DNA of 64,000 nucleotides from assembly GCF_025751585.1 (NCBI RefSeq), contig NZ_JAOWKX010000010.1:1-64000 (forward strand). The letters are read 5' to 3'. Under the pieces are notes generated by a model that did no database searches, was not told the DNA's origin, and saw nothing but the letters and a program-made list of their open reading frames with translations. The DNA is from Fluctibacter corallii. Lineage in GTDB: Bacteria > Pseudomonadota > Gammaproteobacteria > Enterobacterales > Alteromonadaceae. Below, in pieces: positions 25,850-34,168 of this stretch. Both the position numbers and the translations under genes were made by a program. Positions within the stretch are counted from its first letter, which is position 1, and each line of letters begins with the position of its first letter.

Positions 25850-27222
25850 GCTTTTGCCTCTTGTGGTTCGAGCGCTTGTTCGCCGGGTGCATAACCCGGT
25901 AGCTCAGTTTTGTCGTATTCTTCGATTTCAACTGCGCGTTGCGCCATTAAAAATACGGTACGAATATACGCAATCAATAATAATCCATACACAGTGCAAT
26001 AAATGGCGAGGGTAAGCCCGACATTGGCTGGTGCAATATCGGTGACTGCATCGGCCGTTTTCAGTATGCCAGATACTAAGTACGGCTGACGACCAATCTC
26101 TGTGACGTACCAACCTGCTAGAGTGGCAATCCACCCAACGAATGTCATGCCGACCAACCCTTTTAATAGCCATGAGGGATAGTCTTTGTTCCTGACCTGT
26201 AAGTAGGTGGCTGTCCATCCAGTTAATAACATCAGCATGCCAAGCCCAACCATAATACGAAACCCAAAAAACACAGGCGCTACGGGAGGATGCTCCCCTT
26301 CAAATTCATTTAGCCCGCGAATTTCACCATTTGGATCGTGTGTAAGAATGAGGCTAGCCATCTTGGGAATGGCAATTTCGAGATGATTGGTGCGATTGTC
26401 TTCATCGGGAATAGCAAATAGTAATAATGGCGCGCCTTTTTCCGTTTCCCAAACGCCCTCCATTGCTGCCACTTTTTGCGGTTGATGCTCAAAGGTGTTG
26501 AGACCGTGAAGATCTCCTACAAAAACCTGTAATGGCGCAGCGACAGCGCACACATACATGGCAGTTCGAAGCGCCAATGTCGGGGCTTTCTTATCATCGC
26601 CTTTCAGAAGACGATATGCAGAAATGCCAGCAATCAAAAAACAACAGGTGAGCAAAGAGGCCAACAGCATATGGCTAAATCGATAAGGAAAAGATGGATT
26701 AAAAATAATCGCCAGCCAATCCTTGGCATGGGCGACACCATCAATCATTTCATGGCCCTGAGGCGTTTGCATCCATGAGTTTAGCGCGAGGATCCAAAAG
26801 GCAGATAACGAGGTGCCAATTGCCACGATGAGTGTAGATAATGTGTGTAACCATGAGGGGACGCGCCGAATGCCAAACAGCATGATGCCCAAAAAGGTGG
26901 CTTCCAGAAAGAAGGCGGTAAGTACTTCATACCCCAATAATGGCCCCGCGATATTGCCGACTTTTTCCATAAAGCCTGGCCAGTTTGTTCCGAACTGAAA
27001 CGACATGGTAATGCCACTGACCACGCCTAAGGCAAAGGTGAGTGCAAAAATCTTTACCCAAAAGCGGTAAATGCGCATCCAAACTGGGTGACCCGTAAAG
27101 TCGTAGCGCAGTTTAAAGTAGAATAGAAACCAACATAGGGCGATAGTAATGGTAGGGAACAGGATATGGAAACTGATATTGGCGGCAAATTGAATCCGCG
27201 AGAGCATCAGTACGTCGGCCAT
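25846..27222 (-). CDS. cydA: Cytochrome bd-type quinol oxidase subunit I, short Q-loop (CioA-like)
   Basis: The 458-residue subunit carries the haems. H19 in AANISFHILFP (haem b595 ligand), a His in RFSHMLLASLL (near residue 185) and the GRQPYLVSG block with WYVTEIG are present. E. coli CydA is more than 500 residues; the shorter Q-loop here matches the cyanide-insensitive CioA type, an oxidase that tolerates cyanide, sulfide or NO. The gene lies 23 bases after the GbsR-type regulator and overlaps cydB by four bases, so all three form one unit. A perfect FNR box precedes the unit, indicating oxygen control. Confidence 0.93.
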   Translation of the reverse strand: MADVLMLSRIQFAANISFHILFPTITIALCWFLFYFKLRYDFTGHPVWMRIYRFWVKIFALTFALGVVSGITMSFQFGTNWPGFMEKVGNIAGPLLGYEVLTAFFLEATFLGIMLFGIRRVPSWLHTLSTLIVAIGTSLSAFWILALNSWMQTPQGHEMIDGVAHAKDWLAIIFNPSFPYRFSHMLLASLLTCCFLIAGISAYRLLKGDDKKAPTLALRTAMYVCAVAAPLQVFVGDLHGLNTFEHQPQKVAAMEGVWETEKGAPLLLFAIPDEDNRTNHLEIAIPKMASLILTHDPNGEIRGLNEFEGEHPPVAPVFFGFRIMVGLGMLMLLTGWTATYLQVRNKDYPSWLLKGLVGMTFVGWIATLAGWYVTEIGRQPYLVSGILKTADAVTDIAPANVGLTLAIYCTVYGLLLIAYIRTVFLMAQRAVEIEEYDKTELPGYAPGEQALEPQEAKA

Positions 27223-27245
27223 GGTTACACCTCTTGAGCTAAAAG

Positions 27246-27797
27246 TTAATTCCGTTTACTCGGTAAGAGCTTGTCTTTCATATCTAACACTTTGCCCACG
27301 CCTGCACCCAGTTTCATCAGTGTTTCAAGTTTTTCTGGGCTGAGATGCTGAAGTTCTTGTGACCAATGTGTCACGTTCTCTAAAAGATCATGCACTTCAT
27401 TTAAGCGAGATTGCGCGTAAGCTTCCTGCTCATTGGCAGGTGACTCGAGTAATATAGTTCTTAACAGTGAAAGGGTAGGATCAATTTCACGTTTTCTGCG
27501 CTCTTCGAGCACCCGTTGTGCCATATCCCATACGCTACCCAATGCCATGAAATAGTCTTTTCGGTCACCAGGTTTGTGGTGCTGCTGTACCAAACGCCAT
27601 GACTGTAACTCTTTCAATCCCATGCTGACATTGCCGCGCGAAATGCTGAGGGTCTCTGCGATGTCGTTGGCTGATAACGGTTCATCGCTGATCACGAGCA
27701 GTGCATACATTTGCCCGACAGTACGGTTGAAGCCCCAGCGGCTACCCATTTCACCAAAGTGCATTACGAATGATTGAAGAAGCGGTGTAAAAGTCAT
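27246..27797 (-). CDS. GbsR/MarR-type regulator of the oxidase operon
   Basis: The 183-residue protein has a winged helix-turn-helix around residues 38-80 (LSANDIAETLSISRGNVSMGLKELQSWRLV) and a long helical C-terminal dimerisation part, the layout of the GbsR subfamily. The section GEMGSRWGFNRTVGQMYALL is typical. It is the first gene of a set with cydA and cydB. Short CTGAA/TTCAG elements immediately upstream of its start could be an autoregulatory operator. The ligand is unknown. Confidence 0.85.
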   Translation of the reverse strand: MTFTPLLQSFVMHFGEMGSRWGFNRTVGQMYALLVISDEPLSANDIAETLSISRGNVSMGLKELQSWRLVQQHHKPGDRKDYFMALGSVWDMAQRVLEERRKREIDPTLSLLRTILLESPANEQEAYAQSRLNEVHDLLENVTHWSQELQHLSPEKLETLMKLGAGVGKVLDMKDKLLPSKRN

Positions 27798-27801
27798 TTT
27801 T

Positions 27802-27825
27802 CTGAAGTTTCAGTAATTTCTGAAA
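27802..27825. promoter_or_regulatory. Candidate operator of the GbsR-type regulator
   Basis: CTGAAGTTTCAG (27802-27813) has five-base inverted arms and is followed by TTTCTGAAA (27817-27825), giving three CTGAA-type half sites just upstream of the regulator start. Use by this regulator is inference. Confidence 0.45.
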
Positions 27826-27840
27826 ACTATAAAGCTTTGT

Positions 27841-27854
27841 TTGATTTTGATCAA
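27841..27854. promoter_or_regulatory. FNR/ANR box upstream of the gbsR-cydAB operon
   Basis: TTGATTTTGATCAA matches the TTGATnnnnATCAA consensus for FNR-type oxygen regulators in all ten fixed positions. It lies 44 bases upstream of the first start codon of the oxidase operon, which fits low-oxygen control of a terminal oxidase. Confidence 0.75.
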
Positions 27855-28288
27855 TGAAAATTATAAATTTTTGTGGGTGTGGGATCTCATATTCGATGAA
27901 ATAAAATCTTATATTGGGAAATGGCCGTCTCATAGTGGCGAAATAAAAGTGATGTGGCGCTATAGGTGTTGTATTTTTGGTGTGAGGGATGAAAAGCGCA
28001 TCTTCAAATGCGGTAACTTGTGGGGCAGTAATAGATAAAAGAGCAGACGGTCGTATTGCAAAAACGAACAGCCGCTTTCTGTGTGAAGCAGACATTGAGC
28101 ATCACTTTAATCAGGGGCCGCTTTTTACGTATAGCGGACCTTACTCGTAATGAAGTAAGAACAGTAAAATTAGGGAGAGTGGCGGCAGGTCGACATTTGA
28201 ATTTACACCATTTACTTTCGTTCACTACTTAAGTCTGTTCACTTGCCTGATACCATCCCTGGTGAGCTAAAAAGCAAGTCTTCAAGAT
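27855..28288. other. Intergenic region without a convincing gene
   Basis: The 434 bases between the oxidase promoter and the alcohol dehydrogenase gene contain only short unsupported frames, with no ribosome sites and no recognisable family. I see no RNA gene, terminator with a T-run, or mobile-element end. Confidence 0.5.
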
Positions 28289-29329
28289 TCAAAACTGAGT
28301 TATAACTGTTACACCAGGCGAACTTTTTCTTTCCAATGAAGTAAGGGCTGAGATTGATTCCTCAAGAGAAATACAGCGGCCCAAAAGTTTTTCAGGGGCG
28401 AGTTTGCCAGAAAGAATCATGTTGAGCATCGCATCATACCGATATGCTTGCATGCCGTGACTGCCGAGAATCATTAGTTCATGTGCGACAACCCTATCCA
28501 TTGGAATCGGCGGAGTAGATTGTTCTGCTAATAGTAGGCCGACTTGGATATGACGACCGAGGCGACGCAGCGACTTGACCGAGTTAACAGCGGTTATTGG
28601 ATGACCTAATGCGTCCAATGAAACGTGTACTCCTCCTTTTGTGATTTCGTGAATAGCCTCAACCACATCGTCGACTTGGTTCGCGTTGATTGTTGCGACA
28701 GCGCCAAAACTGGTTGCCAGCTTCAGAGCTTCATCCGAAAGGTCGACTGCTATGACGTTCGCCCCGAGAGCAGTTGCTATCATAATTGCAGAGAGACCTA
28801 CACCACCGCAGCCGTGGACACTAACCCACTGCCCAGCGGACACATTTCCTTGGTCAACCACTGCACGGAATGATGTAGCGAAGCGGCAACCCAAGCTGGC
28901 TGCCGTTGTAAAGGCCATCTCTTCAGGTAGAGAAATCAAATTTACATCCGCGTGATCGATAGCAACAAACTCAGCGAATGAGCCCCAATGGGTAAATCCT
29001 GGTTGAGTCTGACTTGCACAAACCTGATGGTTGCCCGAGTCGCAGTCGCTGCAGTTGCCGCAGGCACTGATAAAGGGAGAAGTGACTCTGTCTCCGACCT
29101 TGAAACCACGAACATTCTTGCCAACAGCCTCAACAATGCCAGCAAATTCATGGCCTGGAACATGCGGAAGTACGATGTCTAGGTCATGCCCCATCCAAGC
29201 ATGCCAATCACTACGACAAACGCCAGTAGCTTCAACCTTAATGACAACTCCATCGGAGTTAGGCGTGGGATCACTAACCTGCATGATCTTTGGCGATTCA
29301 GCAAAATTTTCAATTACTACGGCCTTCAT
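28289..29329 (-). CDS. Zinc-dependent medium-chain alcohol dehydrogenase
   Basis: The start is set at 29329 because GAGGAGG lies just upstream of ATGAAGGCC; the frame continues to 29362 without support. The 346-residue protein has catalytic zinc ligands C38, H60 and E61 ([17 protein letters not shown]), the structural zinc Cys C90, C93, C96 and C104, and the Rossmann GCGGVGLSA turn. This subgroup oxidises primary or secondary alcohols with NAD(P). It is divergently transcribed from an Lrp/AsnC regulator 128 bases away, which probably controls it. The physiological substrate is not determinable. Confidence 0.88.
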   Translation of the reverse strand: MKAVVIENFAESPKIMQVSDPTPNSDGVVIKVEATGVCRSDWHAWMGHDLDIVLPHVPGHEFAGIVEAVGKNVRGFKVGDRVTSPFISACGNCSDCDSGNHQVCASQTQPGFTHWGSFAEFVAIDHADVNLISLPEEMAFTTAASLGCRFATSFRAVVDQGNVSAGQWVSVHGCGGVGLSAIMIATALGANVIAVDLSDEALKLATSFGAVATINANQVDDVVEAIHEITKGGVHVSLDALGHPITAVNSVKSLRRLGRHIQVGLLLAEQSTPPIPMDRVVAHELMILGSHGMQAYRYDAMLNMILSGKLAPEKLLGRCISLEESISALTSLERKSSPGVTVITQF

Positions 29330-29457
29330 TGATTTCCTCCTCAGTACCTTTACCTCAATCACGTCAGTTTACCTGTTTGGTGTGAAATTACTTTTCCATT
29401 TCCTGTCATTTCCCACAAATATGTGCAATTATCTTTCGTAAATAGATTCAACTTAAA

Positions 29458-29934
29458 ATGATTCTTCAGATGGGTCGACTAGATAGAAAAGATATTGGTA
29501 TTTTGAAGAAACTGCAGTCAGATGGACGATTGTCCAACTCGAAAATTGCAGCGGATCTTTCAATCAGCGAGGCGGCTAGCTGGAGACGAATCAAAAGTTT
29601 GGAACAAGATGGTTATATAAAGGGGTATCAAGCCAATCTCGATCGTCGCAAGCTGGGATTTAGTGTTATAGCCTTTGTTCAACTAACTTATGTGGAACAT
29701 GATACTGAGACTACCGAGCACTTTGAGAGGGTAATACGAGACTCGGAACAGGTGTTGTTCTGTCACAATACAACAGGCGATGCCGACTTTTTATTGCAAG
29801 TTGTTGCGAAAGACCTTGATGAATATAGCAGTTTTGTTGAACAGGTTTTAAGAAAGCTAAAAGGTGTATCGGCTATAAAGTCCAGTTTGTCTTTGCGGGA
29901 AGTAACCTCAGCTACGCGACTGCCATTGAGATAA
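29458..29934 (+). CDS. Lrp/AsnC-family transcriptional regulator
   Basis: The 158-residue protein has an N-terminal helix-turn-helix (LDRKDIGILKKLQSDGRLSN, then AADLSISEAASWRRIKSLEQDGYI) and a C-terminal RAM/ligand-binding domain with the VLFCHNTTGDADFLLQVVAKD block. It is transcribed away from the zinc alcohol dehydrogenase gene, the usual arrangement of a local Lrp-type regulator and its target. Translation may start at 29458 or at the second Met at 29470; neither has a good Shine-Dalgarno. The effector is unknown, often an amino acid. Confidence 0.85.
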   Translation: MILQMGRLDRKDIGILKKLQSDGRLSNSKIAADLSISEAASWRRIKSLEQDGYIKGYQANLDRRKLGFSVIAFVQLTYVEHDTETTEHFERVIRDSEQVLFCHNTTGDADFLLQVVAKDLDEYSSFVEQVLRKLKGVSAIKSSLSLREVTSATRLPLR

Positions 29935-30419
29935 AGTAAAGCGACACTCTTTGTATGTCAGAGCAGGTTAAATTACGTATCCATGTATGTCCGCTCCTTG
30001 TCTTTTGATGCCCGTCAAAGCGCTTGAGGGGAACTTCCGCTAACGCCCAATTCCTGACCTTAGCATTTGATTACTTTAAGAGGCAGCTTCACATACAGAG
30101 CTGCTGATTAGAACTCATAAAAAAGACAGTGCTAAGTTGTCAACGGTGACTATCCGCTAAACTTTTCACTTGCACTTCAACCTATAAGTGATTTGGTGCT
30201 ACAGATCTTGTGATTATTGGTGTAAGGATGAAAGGCACATCTATAAAGAAGGAACGTTTTCTGGGCGTGTACGGATTGTTAGTCAGTTATTTTTCGGGAG
30301 GATTACCAGCCCAAACTTACACTTGCTTATCATCGGTATTCAGTTACAGTTCATTTTTTCAAATTAGTATTCACTCAATACTACTTTTTAATCAACAATA
30401 CAGGAAGATGGAGCTTCGA
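29935..30419. other. Intergenic region without a gene
   Basis: The 485 bases before the beta-barrel gene hold no supported frame; the upstream extension of that frame to 30210 lacks a plausible protein start. No RNA gene or repeat was recognised. Confidence 0.5.
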
Positions 30420-31019
30420 ATGAAATCAAAACTTCTATTGCTTAGCGCGTTATTATCACTTGGATTTCAAGCGCATGCCGACGAAAGTCAACGTTGGCAC
30501 CTTGGTTTACAATACAGTTTTCAGGATATTTCTGTCGCTCCTGATAGAAAACCAGAAGCGGTTGGGGTTGTAGGTGGGTATCGTATATCTGAGTACTTCA
30601 CGCTGGAAGCGAGATACAATGTTGGCAGTTCAGGATATTCTTCAACCTATTTGGATGGTAATGAAGGGGAAAAGTACAAGGAAGAGATTGATACACAAGC
30701 AATGCTACTAATAAAGGCCTCTTATCCGATTTTTGATTCGGTAAGTGTTTATGCCTTGGTGGGAGTGAGCGACACTCGGTACGAATTTACCGTTAGAAGC
30801 TACCGTTCAGATATAGAAGGCAATACAACAGAGGTTGTTTACCCTTACGTAGTTAGCCACAAAGAAAAAGACTTTACGTACGGTTTAGGCGTGACTTATC
30901 GCTTTAGCGATAGCGTGACGGCATTTTTAGATCACCAAATTTTGCCAGAACTTGAAATCGGTGATAGCCCACAACAAGACTGGAGTGCGACAAATATTGG
31001 TGTTACCTACTCGTTTTAG
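30420..31019 (+). CDS. Outer-membrane beta-barrel protein (OmpA-like barrel, about 200 aa)
   Basis: The start at 30420 is chosen because GGAG lies six bases upstream and the protein then begins with a signal peptide, MKSKLLLLSALLSLGFQAHA. The mature 180 residues form a small eight-strand barrel pattern (WHLGLQYSFQDISV, VGGYRISEYFTLEARYNVG, VSVYALVGVSDTRYEF, FTYGLGVTYRFSDSVTAFLDH) and end in NIGVTYSF, with the aromatic C-terminus needed for insertion. No periplasmic peptidoglycan-binding domain is attached. Function is unknown; it appears to be a single gene. Confidence 0.75.
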   Translation: MKSKLLLLSALLSLGFQAHADESQRWHLGLQYSFQDISVAPDRKPEAVGVVGGYRISEYFTLEARYNVGSSGYSSTYLDGNEGEKYKEEIDTQAMLLIKASYPIFDSVSVYALVGVSDTRYEFTVRSYRSDIEGNTTEVVYPYVVSHKEKDFTYGLGVTYRFSDSVTAFLDHQILPELEIGDSPQQDWSATNIGVTYSF

Positions 31020-31120
31020 AGACTAACCCTTTTTAATTCGCCGATTTTATCTAAGCTATATGCAACAGCTGACGCTCTGCGATTATGTGTAGCGTCAGCG
31101 TCTATTGTTAATGTATAAAT

Positions 31121-32344
31121 CTACTGAGCCTCATTGAGTTTTTGTATAAACACCGCGCCTGAGTCTTGGCCATTAGTTCCATGATTGGGTGCAGTGATTG
31201 CAGCGACGTCATCAGATAACGCGACACTCCATCCGAATCTATCGTTAGGATTGCTCGTGTTAGCTACAACCTTAGAGGCAAAGCGCCAGCTGTCTCCCCT
31301 TTTTTCGTACACGTACAGTGCACCTGTGTCAGGGCCATTTGCGTCATGGTTCATTGCGCTGATAATTGCGGTGTCTTTTTTCAACGCAACATCACGACCA
31401 AAACGATCATCCGCCTGCCCATCTGGTGATATCAGTTTTGTGTGTTGTGTCCATATAGTGCCACTACGCTCAAAAATATAGGCCGAGCCAGCGTCTATAC
31501 CTATTCCCTCAATATCGTCTCGCCTTGCTGAAATGAGCGCCGTATCGCCAGAAACGGCTACTCTTACACCGAAAATATCGGTGTTACCCCCATCTGAAGC
31601 CATTAATTTAGCTTCTTGTTTCCACGTGTTTTTGTCGTGAACATAAACGTAAACTGCGCCTGCTTTTTCTGCCTTGTCATCATGCAGATCTGCGCCCACA
31701 AGAATTGTGTTGTCATCAATGGCAACGCTGATGCCGAATAAATCACCTTGAGCACCGTCGCTGGCGGTGATTTTTGTTTGGTAATGCCAAGCGCCGTTTT
31801 CACGTTTGTATATGTAAGCGGCACCTGAATCGTTGCCACTCGCGTCGTTACGCGGTGCGCCGATGACAAGAAAATTATCGGTTAGCGCAATACTTTGACC
31901 AAATGCATCACCAGGTTTGGCATCGGGAGCCGTGAATATATGTTGCTGCTTCCACAGGCCTTTTTCTCGTTCAAACGCGACGACAGCGCCAGAGTCTTGA
32001 CCTTTGTCGTCCCTTCTCATTACACCTAGCATGGCGATATTATTGTGCAGCGCTACCTTGCCTCCCACTGTATCTTCGGTAAATACGGGGTCGGCTATGA
32101 GTTTAGCTTGCTGCTGCCAACCGTTTTTATCAAGCACGTAAACATACGCCGCTCCCGCATTTCTTATCCCGTTAATGTCTGCTTGATGTGCACCGATTAA
32201 CACGGTATTGCCATCTATGGCTGCGCTGTATCCAAAAGAATCGCCGGCTTTGCCATCCTTGGCCAGAATCATATCTTGTGTCGCAAAACTGTTTGTTGCG
32301 ATGAGCGTGAGACATGCAAATAAGTGAGATATGAATTTATGCAC
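31121..32344 (-). CDS. Secreted FG-GAP repeat (beta-propeller) protein
   Basis: I set the start at a GTG (32344) because AGGAAGG stands at proper distance and the product then begins with a normal signal peptide (MHKFISHLFACLTLIATNSFA). The frame continues to 32440 with a poor N-terminus. The mature part is seven tandem units of about 50 residues, each with a variant of GDxFGxSVAIxxNTxLIGAxxxD ... SGAAYIY, the FG-GAP/integrin-alpha-type blade. Such proteins fold as extracellular beta-propellers and may bind calcium or carbohydrate. The partner is unknown. Product length from this start is 407 residues. Confidence 0.8.
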   Translation of the reverse strand: MHKFISHLFACLTLIATNSFATQDMILAKDGKAGDSFGYSAAIDGNTVLIGAHQADINGIRNAGAAYVYVLDKNGWQQQAKLIADPVFTEDTVGGKVALHNNIAMLGVMRRDDKGQDSGAVVAFEREKGLWKQQHIFTAPDAKPGDAFGQSIALTDNFLVIGAPRNDASGNDSGAAYIYKRENGAWHYQTKITASDGAQGDLFGISVAIDDNTILVGADLHDDKAEKAGAVYVYVHDKNTWKQEAKLMASDGGNTDIFGVRVAVSGDTALISARRDDIEGIGIDAGSAYIFERSGTIWTQHTKLISPDGQADDRFGRDVALKKDTAIISAMNHDANGPDTGALYVYEKRGDSWRFASKVVANTSNPNDRFGWSVALSDDVAAITAPNHGTNGQDSGAVFIQKLNEAQ

Positions 32345-32440
32345 TGATTTTGTCCTTCCTGTTTTTATGTCCATTATTGATAGGGTGACAATGATGAAAC
32401 TGTTCATCCTTGCTTCCATGGAGAATTGCCAGAAAATCAT

Positions 32441-32732
32441 GGTGTAAGGTATTTTTCATTTATCACACTAATAAGCTAATCCTATGCGTTGTGACAGGTA
32501 GAATTTAAGATGAATGTATCGAGAAAATGATTTTTCTTGAACCAAATTGTTTATTCGGTGCGTGTAAATGCTAGTGCGTTGCCGATGAGAAAAGTTAGCC
32601 TATTTGGATATAAGCGGCCATCAGATTAGTTTTATGACCGCTCATGCGAATGTAAAAATTGATTGGAAAGCGACTGGGTCGTGCAGATTTTAATTACCCT
32701 ATTTACGTTAACGGTGAGCTTATCAGCACACG
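32441..32732. other. Intergenic region without a gene
   Basis: About 290 bases between the FG-GAP gene and the hydrolase gene; no supported frame, RNA gene or repeat was recognised. Confidence 0.45.
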
Positions 32733-33578
32733 CTATGAACAGCGATTTAAGCTATGGCTGTGGGAAAAATCCTGACGAATAAAATCGACGACAACCGATA
32801 TGGCTTCATTCGTGTAAAGTATTTTTCTGTGGCCTAACCCTTTAGAGATATGTATTTTAACAAGAGCATCGTCTTTATAGGCGAGGGCGTGTTTAACTGG
32901 TATTTCTCTGTCGTCTTCGTCGTGAAGCACGAGCACTTGGGTTGCGTCAGACAACTTATTCGTTGCAATTTGCGCATATGGAATGCCTACCTCCTCGGCC
33001 ACAAATGCCATAAATAGAGATTTAGCCTTTCCCTGTAGCCCAATAAAATCGACAAAAGACTTAACGACGTCATGAAAATTAGATGGGCCCGCTATTGTAA
33101 CTACTTTTTTCGTTTTTAAGCCCTGAGTGATGGCGTAGGTTGCACTTCCGCCGCCCATTGAATGACCGATGATAGTGTGAAAAGCACCAATTTTTTCTTC
33201 CAATGCAAATAGTGTACTAACGAAAAATCCTGGGTGGCTTTTATCGCCGCTACTGTCGCCATGTGCAGGGGCATCAACCGCATATACTTTGAACCCGGCA
33301 TTAACCAACGGTGAAAGCATCGCGCAGACTTGCGTGGCTCGGCCTTCCCAACCATGAATGAACAAAATCGGTTCACCTTCACCCCACTCGTAGTACACCG
33401 TGCCATCGTCAAGGGTATGCTTGATGGCGTCTTTTTTTATGGCTTCTTCCTGTGCTCGCGGTGCGTGGCGTCTTGGCGTAAAAAAAAGCGTTGTTGCACT
33501 GTTTACTGCTTGCTTGGGAGCAACGTAGCTAAGTATGAAGAACTTAAGTCTGAGTAATGCGATTACGAGATGTTTCAT
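32733..33578 (-). CDS. Alpha/beta-hydrolase
   Basis: The 281-residue protein has the alpha/beta-hydrolase fold. It shows the oxyanion region ILFIHGWEGRATQ, the nucleophile elbow GHSMGGGSA, a late Asp in LVLHDEDDREIP and the catalytic His in KGLGHRKIL. An N-terminal hydrophobic stretch (VIALLRLKFFILSYVAP) may be a membrane anchor. The substrate is unknown, perhaps an ester or acyl chain. It is co-directional with the MarR regulator gene 27 bases upstream, and so possibly in the same transcript. Confidence 0.85.
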   Translation of the reverse strand: MKHLVIALLRLKFFILSYVAPKQAVNSATTLFFTPRRHAPRAQEEAIKKDAIKHTLDDGTVYYEWGEGEPILFIHGWEGRATQVCAMLSPLVNAGFKVYAVDAPAHGDSSGDKSHPGFFVSTLFALEEKIGAFHTIIGHSMGGGSATYAITQGLKTKKVVTIAGPSNFHDVVKSFVDFIGLQGKAKSLFMAFVAEEVGIPYAQIATNKLSDATQVLVLHDEDDREIPVKHALAYKDDALVKIHISKGLGHRKILYTNEAISVVVDFIRQDFSHSHSLNRCS

Positions 33579-33605
33579 GGTAGCCTCACTTGACAGATTA
33601 ATGCG

Positions 33606-34046
33606 TTAACAAATGTTTCTTAATGCACGAAGTGACAACATAGTATTTTGGAGCTCATCGCGATTGAACTCGTTTTCTAGTTGCGATTGAGCCGACTCCC
33701 AACATTGATAAGCTTCACGTAACGTGTTTTGCCCTTGGGGAGTTAATGCTACCGGCCGCTTCCTTGCTTCTTTTGCATGTCCTCGTTGTATTAAGCCTTG
33801 TTTTTCAAGCAGTGACAAGTTTCTTGAAACGCTGGTGCGCTCCATAAACAATAATTCTGCGATTTGAGATATAGATTCTGGCGCGACTTTGGCAATCGTC
33901 ACTAATAACGTAAATTGCGTGATGGTTAGTCCGACAGGACGTAAGGCGTTGTCGTAATGACGAGTGATAGAGCGCGCCGTACTCAGGGTTCTAACGGCTA
34001 CGCAGCGGCTAGCAACGTCATTGATAATATCTGTAAATTCTTTCAT
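33606..34046 (-). CDS. MarR-family regulator of the RND exporter operon
   Basis: The winged-helix repressor has a DNA-binding core LTITQFTLLVTIAKVAPESISQIAELLFMERTSVSRNLSLLEKQGLI and wing region RGHAKEARKRPVALT. I choose the Met at 34046 (146 residues) because starting at 34064 would bury an operator-like palindrome in the coding region; neither start has a Shine-Dalgarno. It is divergent from the RND/MMPL operon and separated from it by a region with repeated AGTGNATATNCACT palindromes, so it very probably represses that operon and itself. The inducer is unknown. Confidence 0.85.
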   Translation of the reverse strand: MKEFTDIINDVASRCVAVRTLSTARSITRHYDNALRPVGLTITQFTLLVTIAKVAPESISQIAELLFMERTSVSRNLSLLEKQGLIQRGHAKEARKRPVALTPQGQNTLREAYQCWESAQSQLENEFNRDELQNTMLSLRALRNIC

Positions 34047-34049
34047 ATC

Positions 34050-34153
34050 GTGAATATACACCATAATTTCTATTTATCAATATAGCACTTTAATTTGAAT
34101 TAAAACTTGACATAGTGCATATACACTATTTAGATATATAGTGCATATACACT
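34050..34153. promoter_or_regulatory. Divergent promoter with three MarR-type operators
   Basis: TAGTGCATATACACT occurs at 34113-34127 and again at 34139-34153, 26 bases apart; a shorter form, GTGAATATACAC, lies at 34050-34061. Each is a near-palindrome AGTGnATATnCACT. TTGACA at 34107-34112 and TAGATA at 34131-34136 (18-base spacer) make a good promoter for the RND gene, with operator copies on the spacer and just downstream of the -10, a classical repression layout. Confidence 0.8.
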
Positions 34154-34168
34154 TTAAGGAGAGCGAGT

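Noticed and set aside
27868-27877. GTGGGTGTGGG resembling the dispersed word
   Set aside because: The final C is replaced by G; it does not match the core TGGGTGTC, so it was not counted.
27855-28288. Several short frames on both strands, such as one of about 70 residues at 28004-28225
   Set aside because: No Shine-Dalgarno, no family resemblance, and several mutually overlapping frames in AT-rich DNA; treated as noise.
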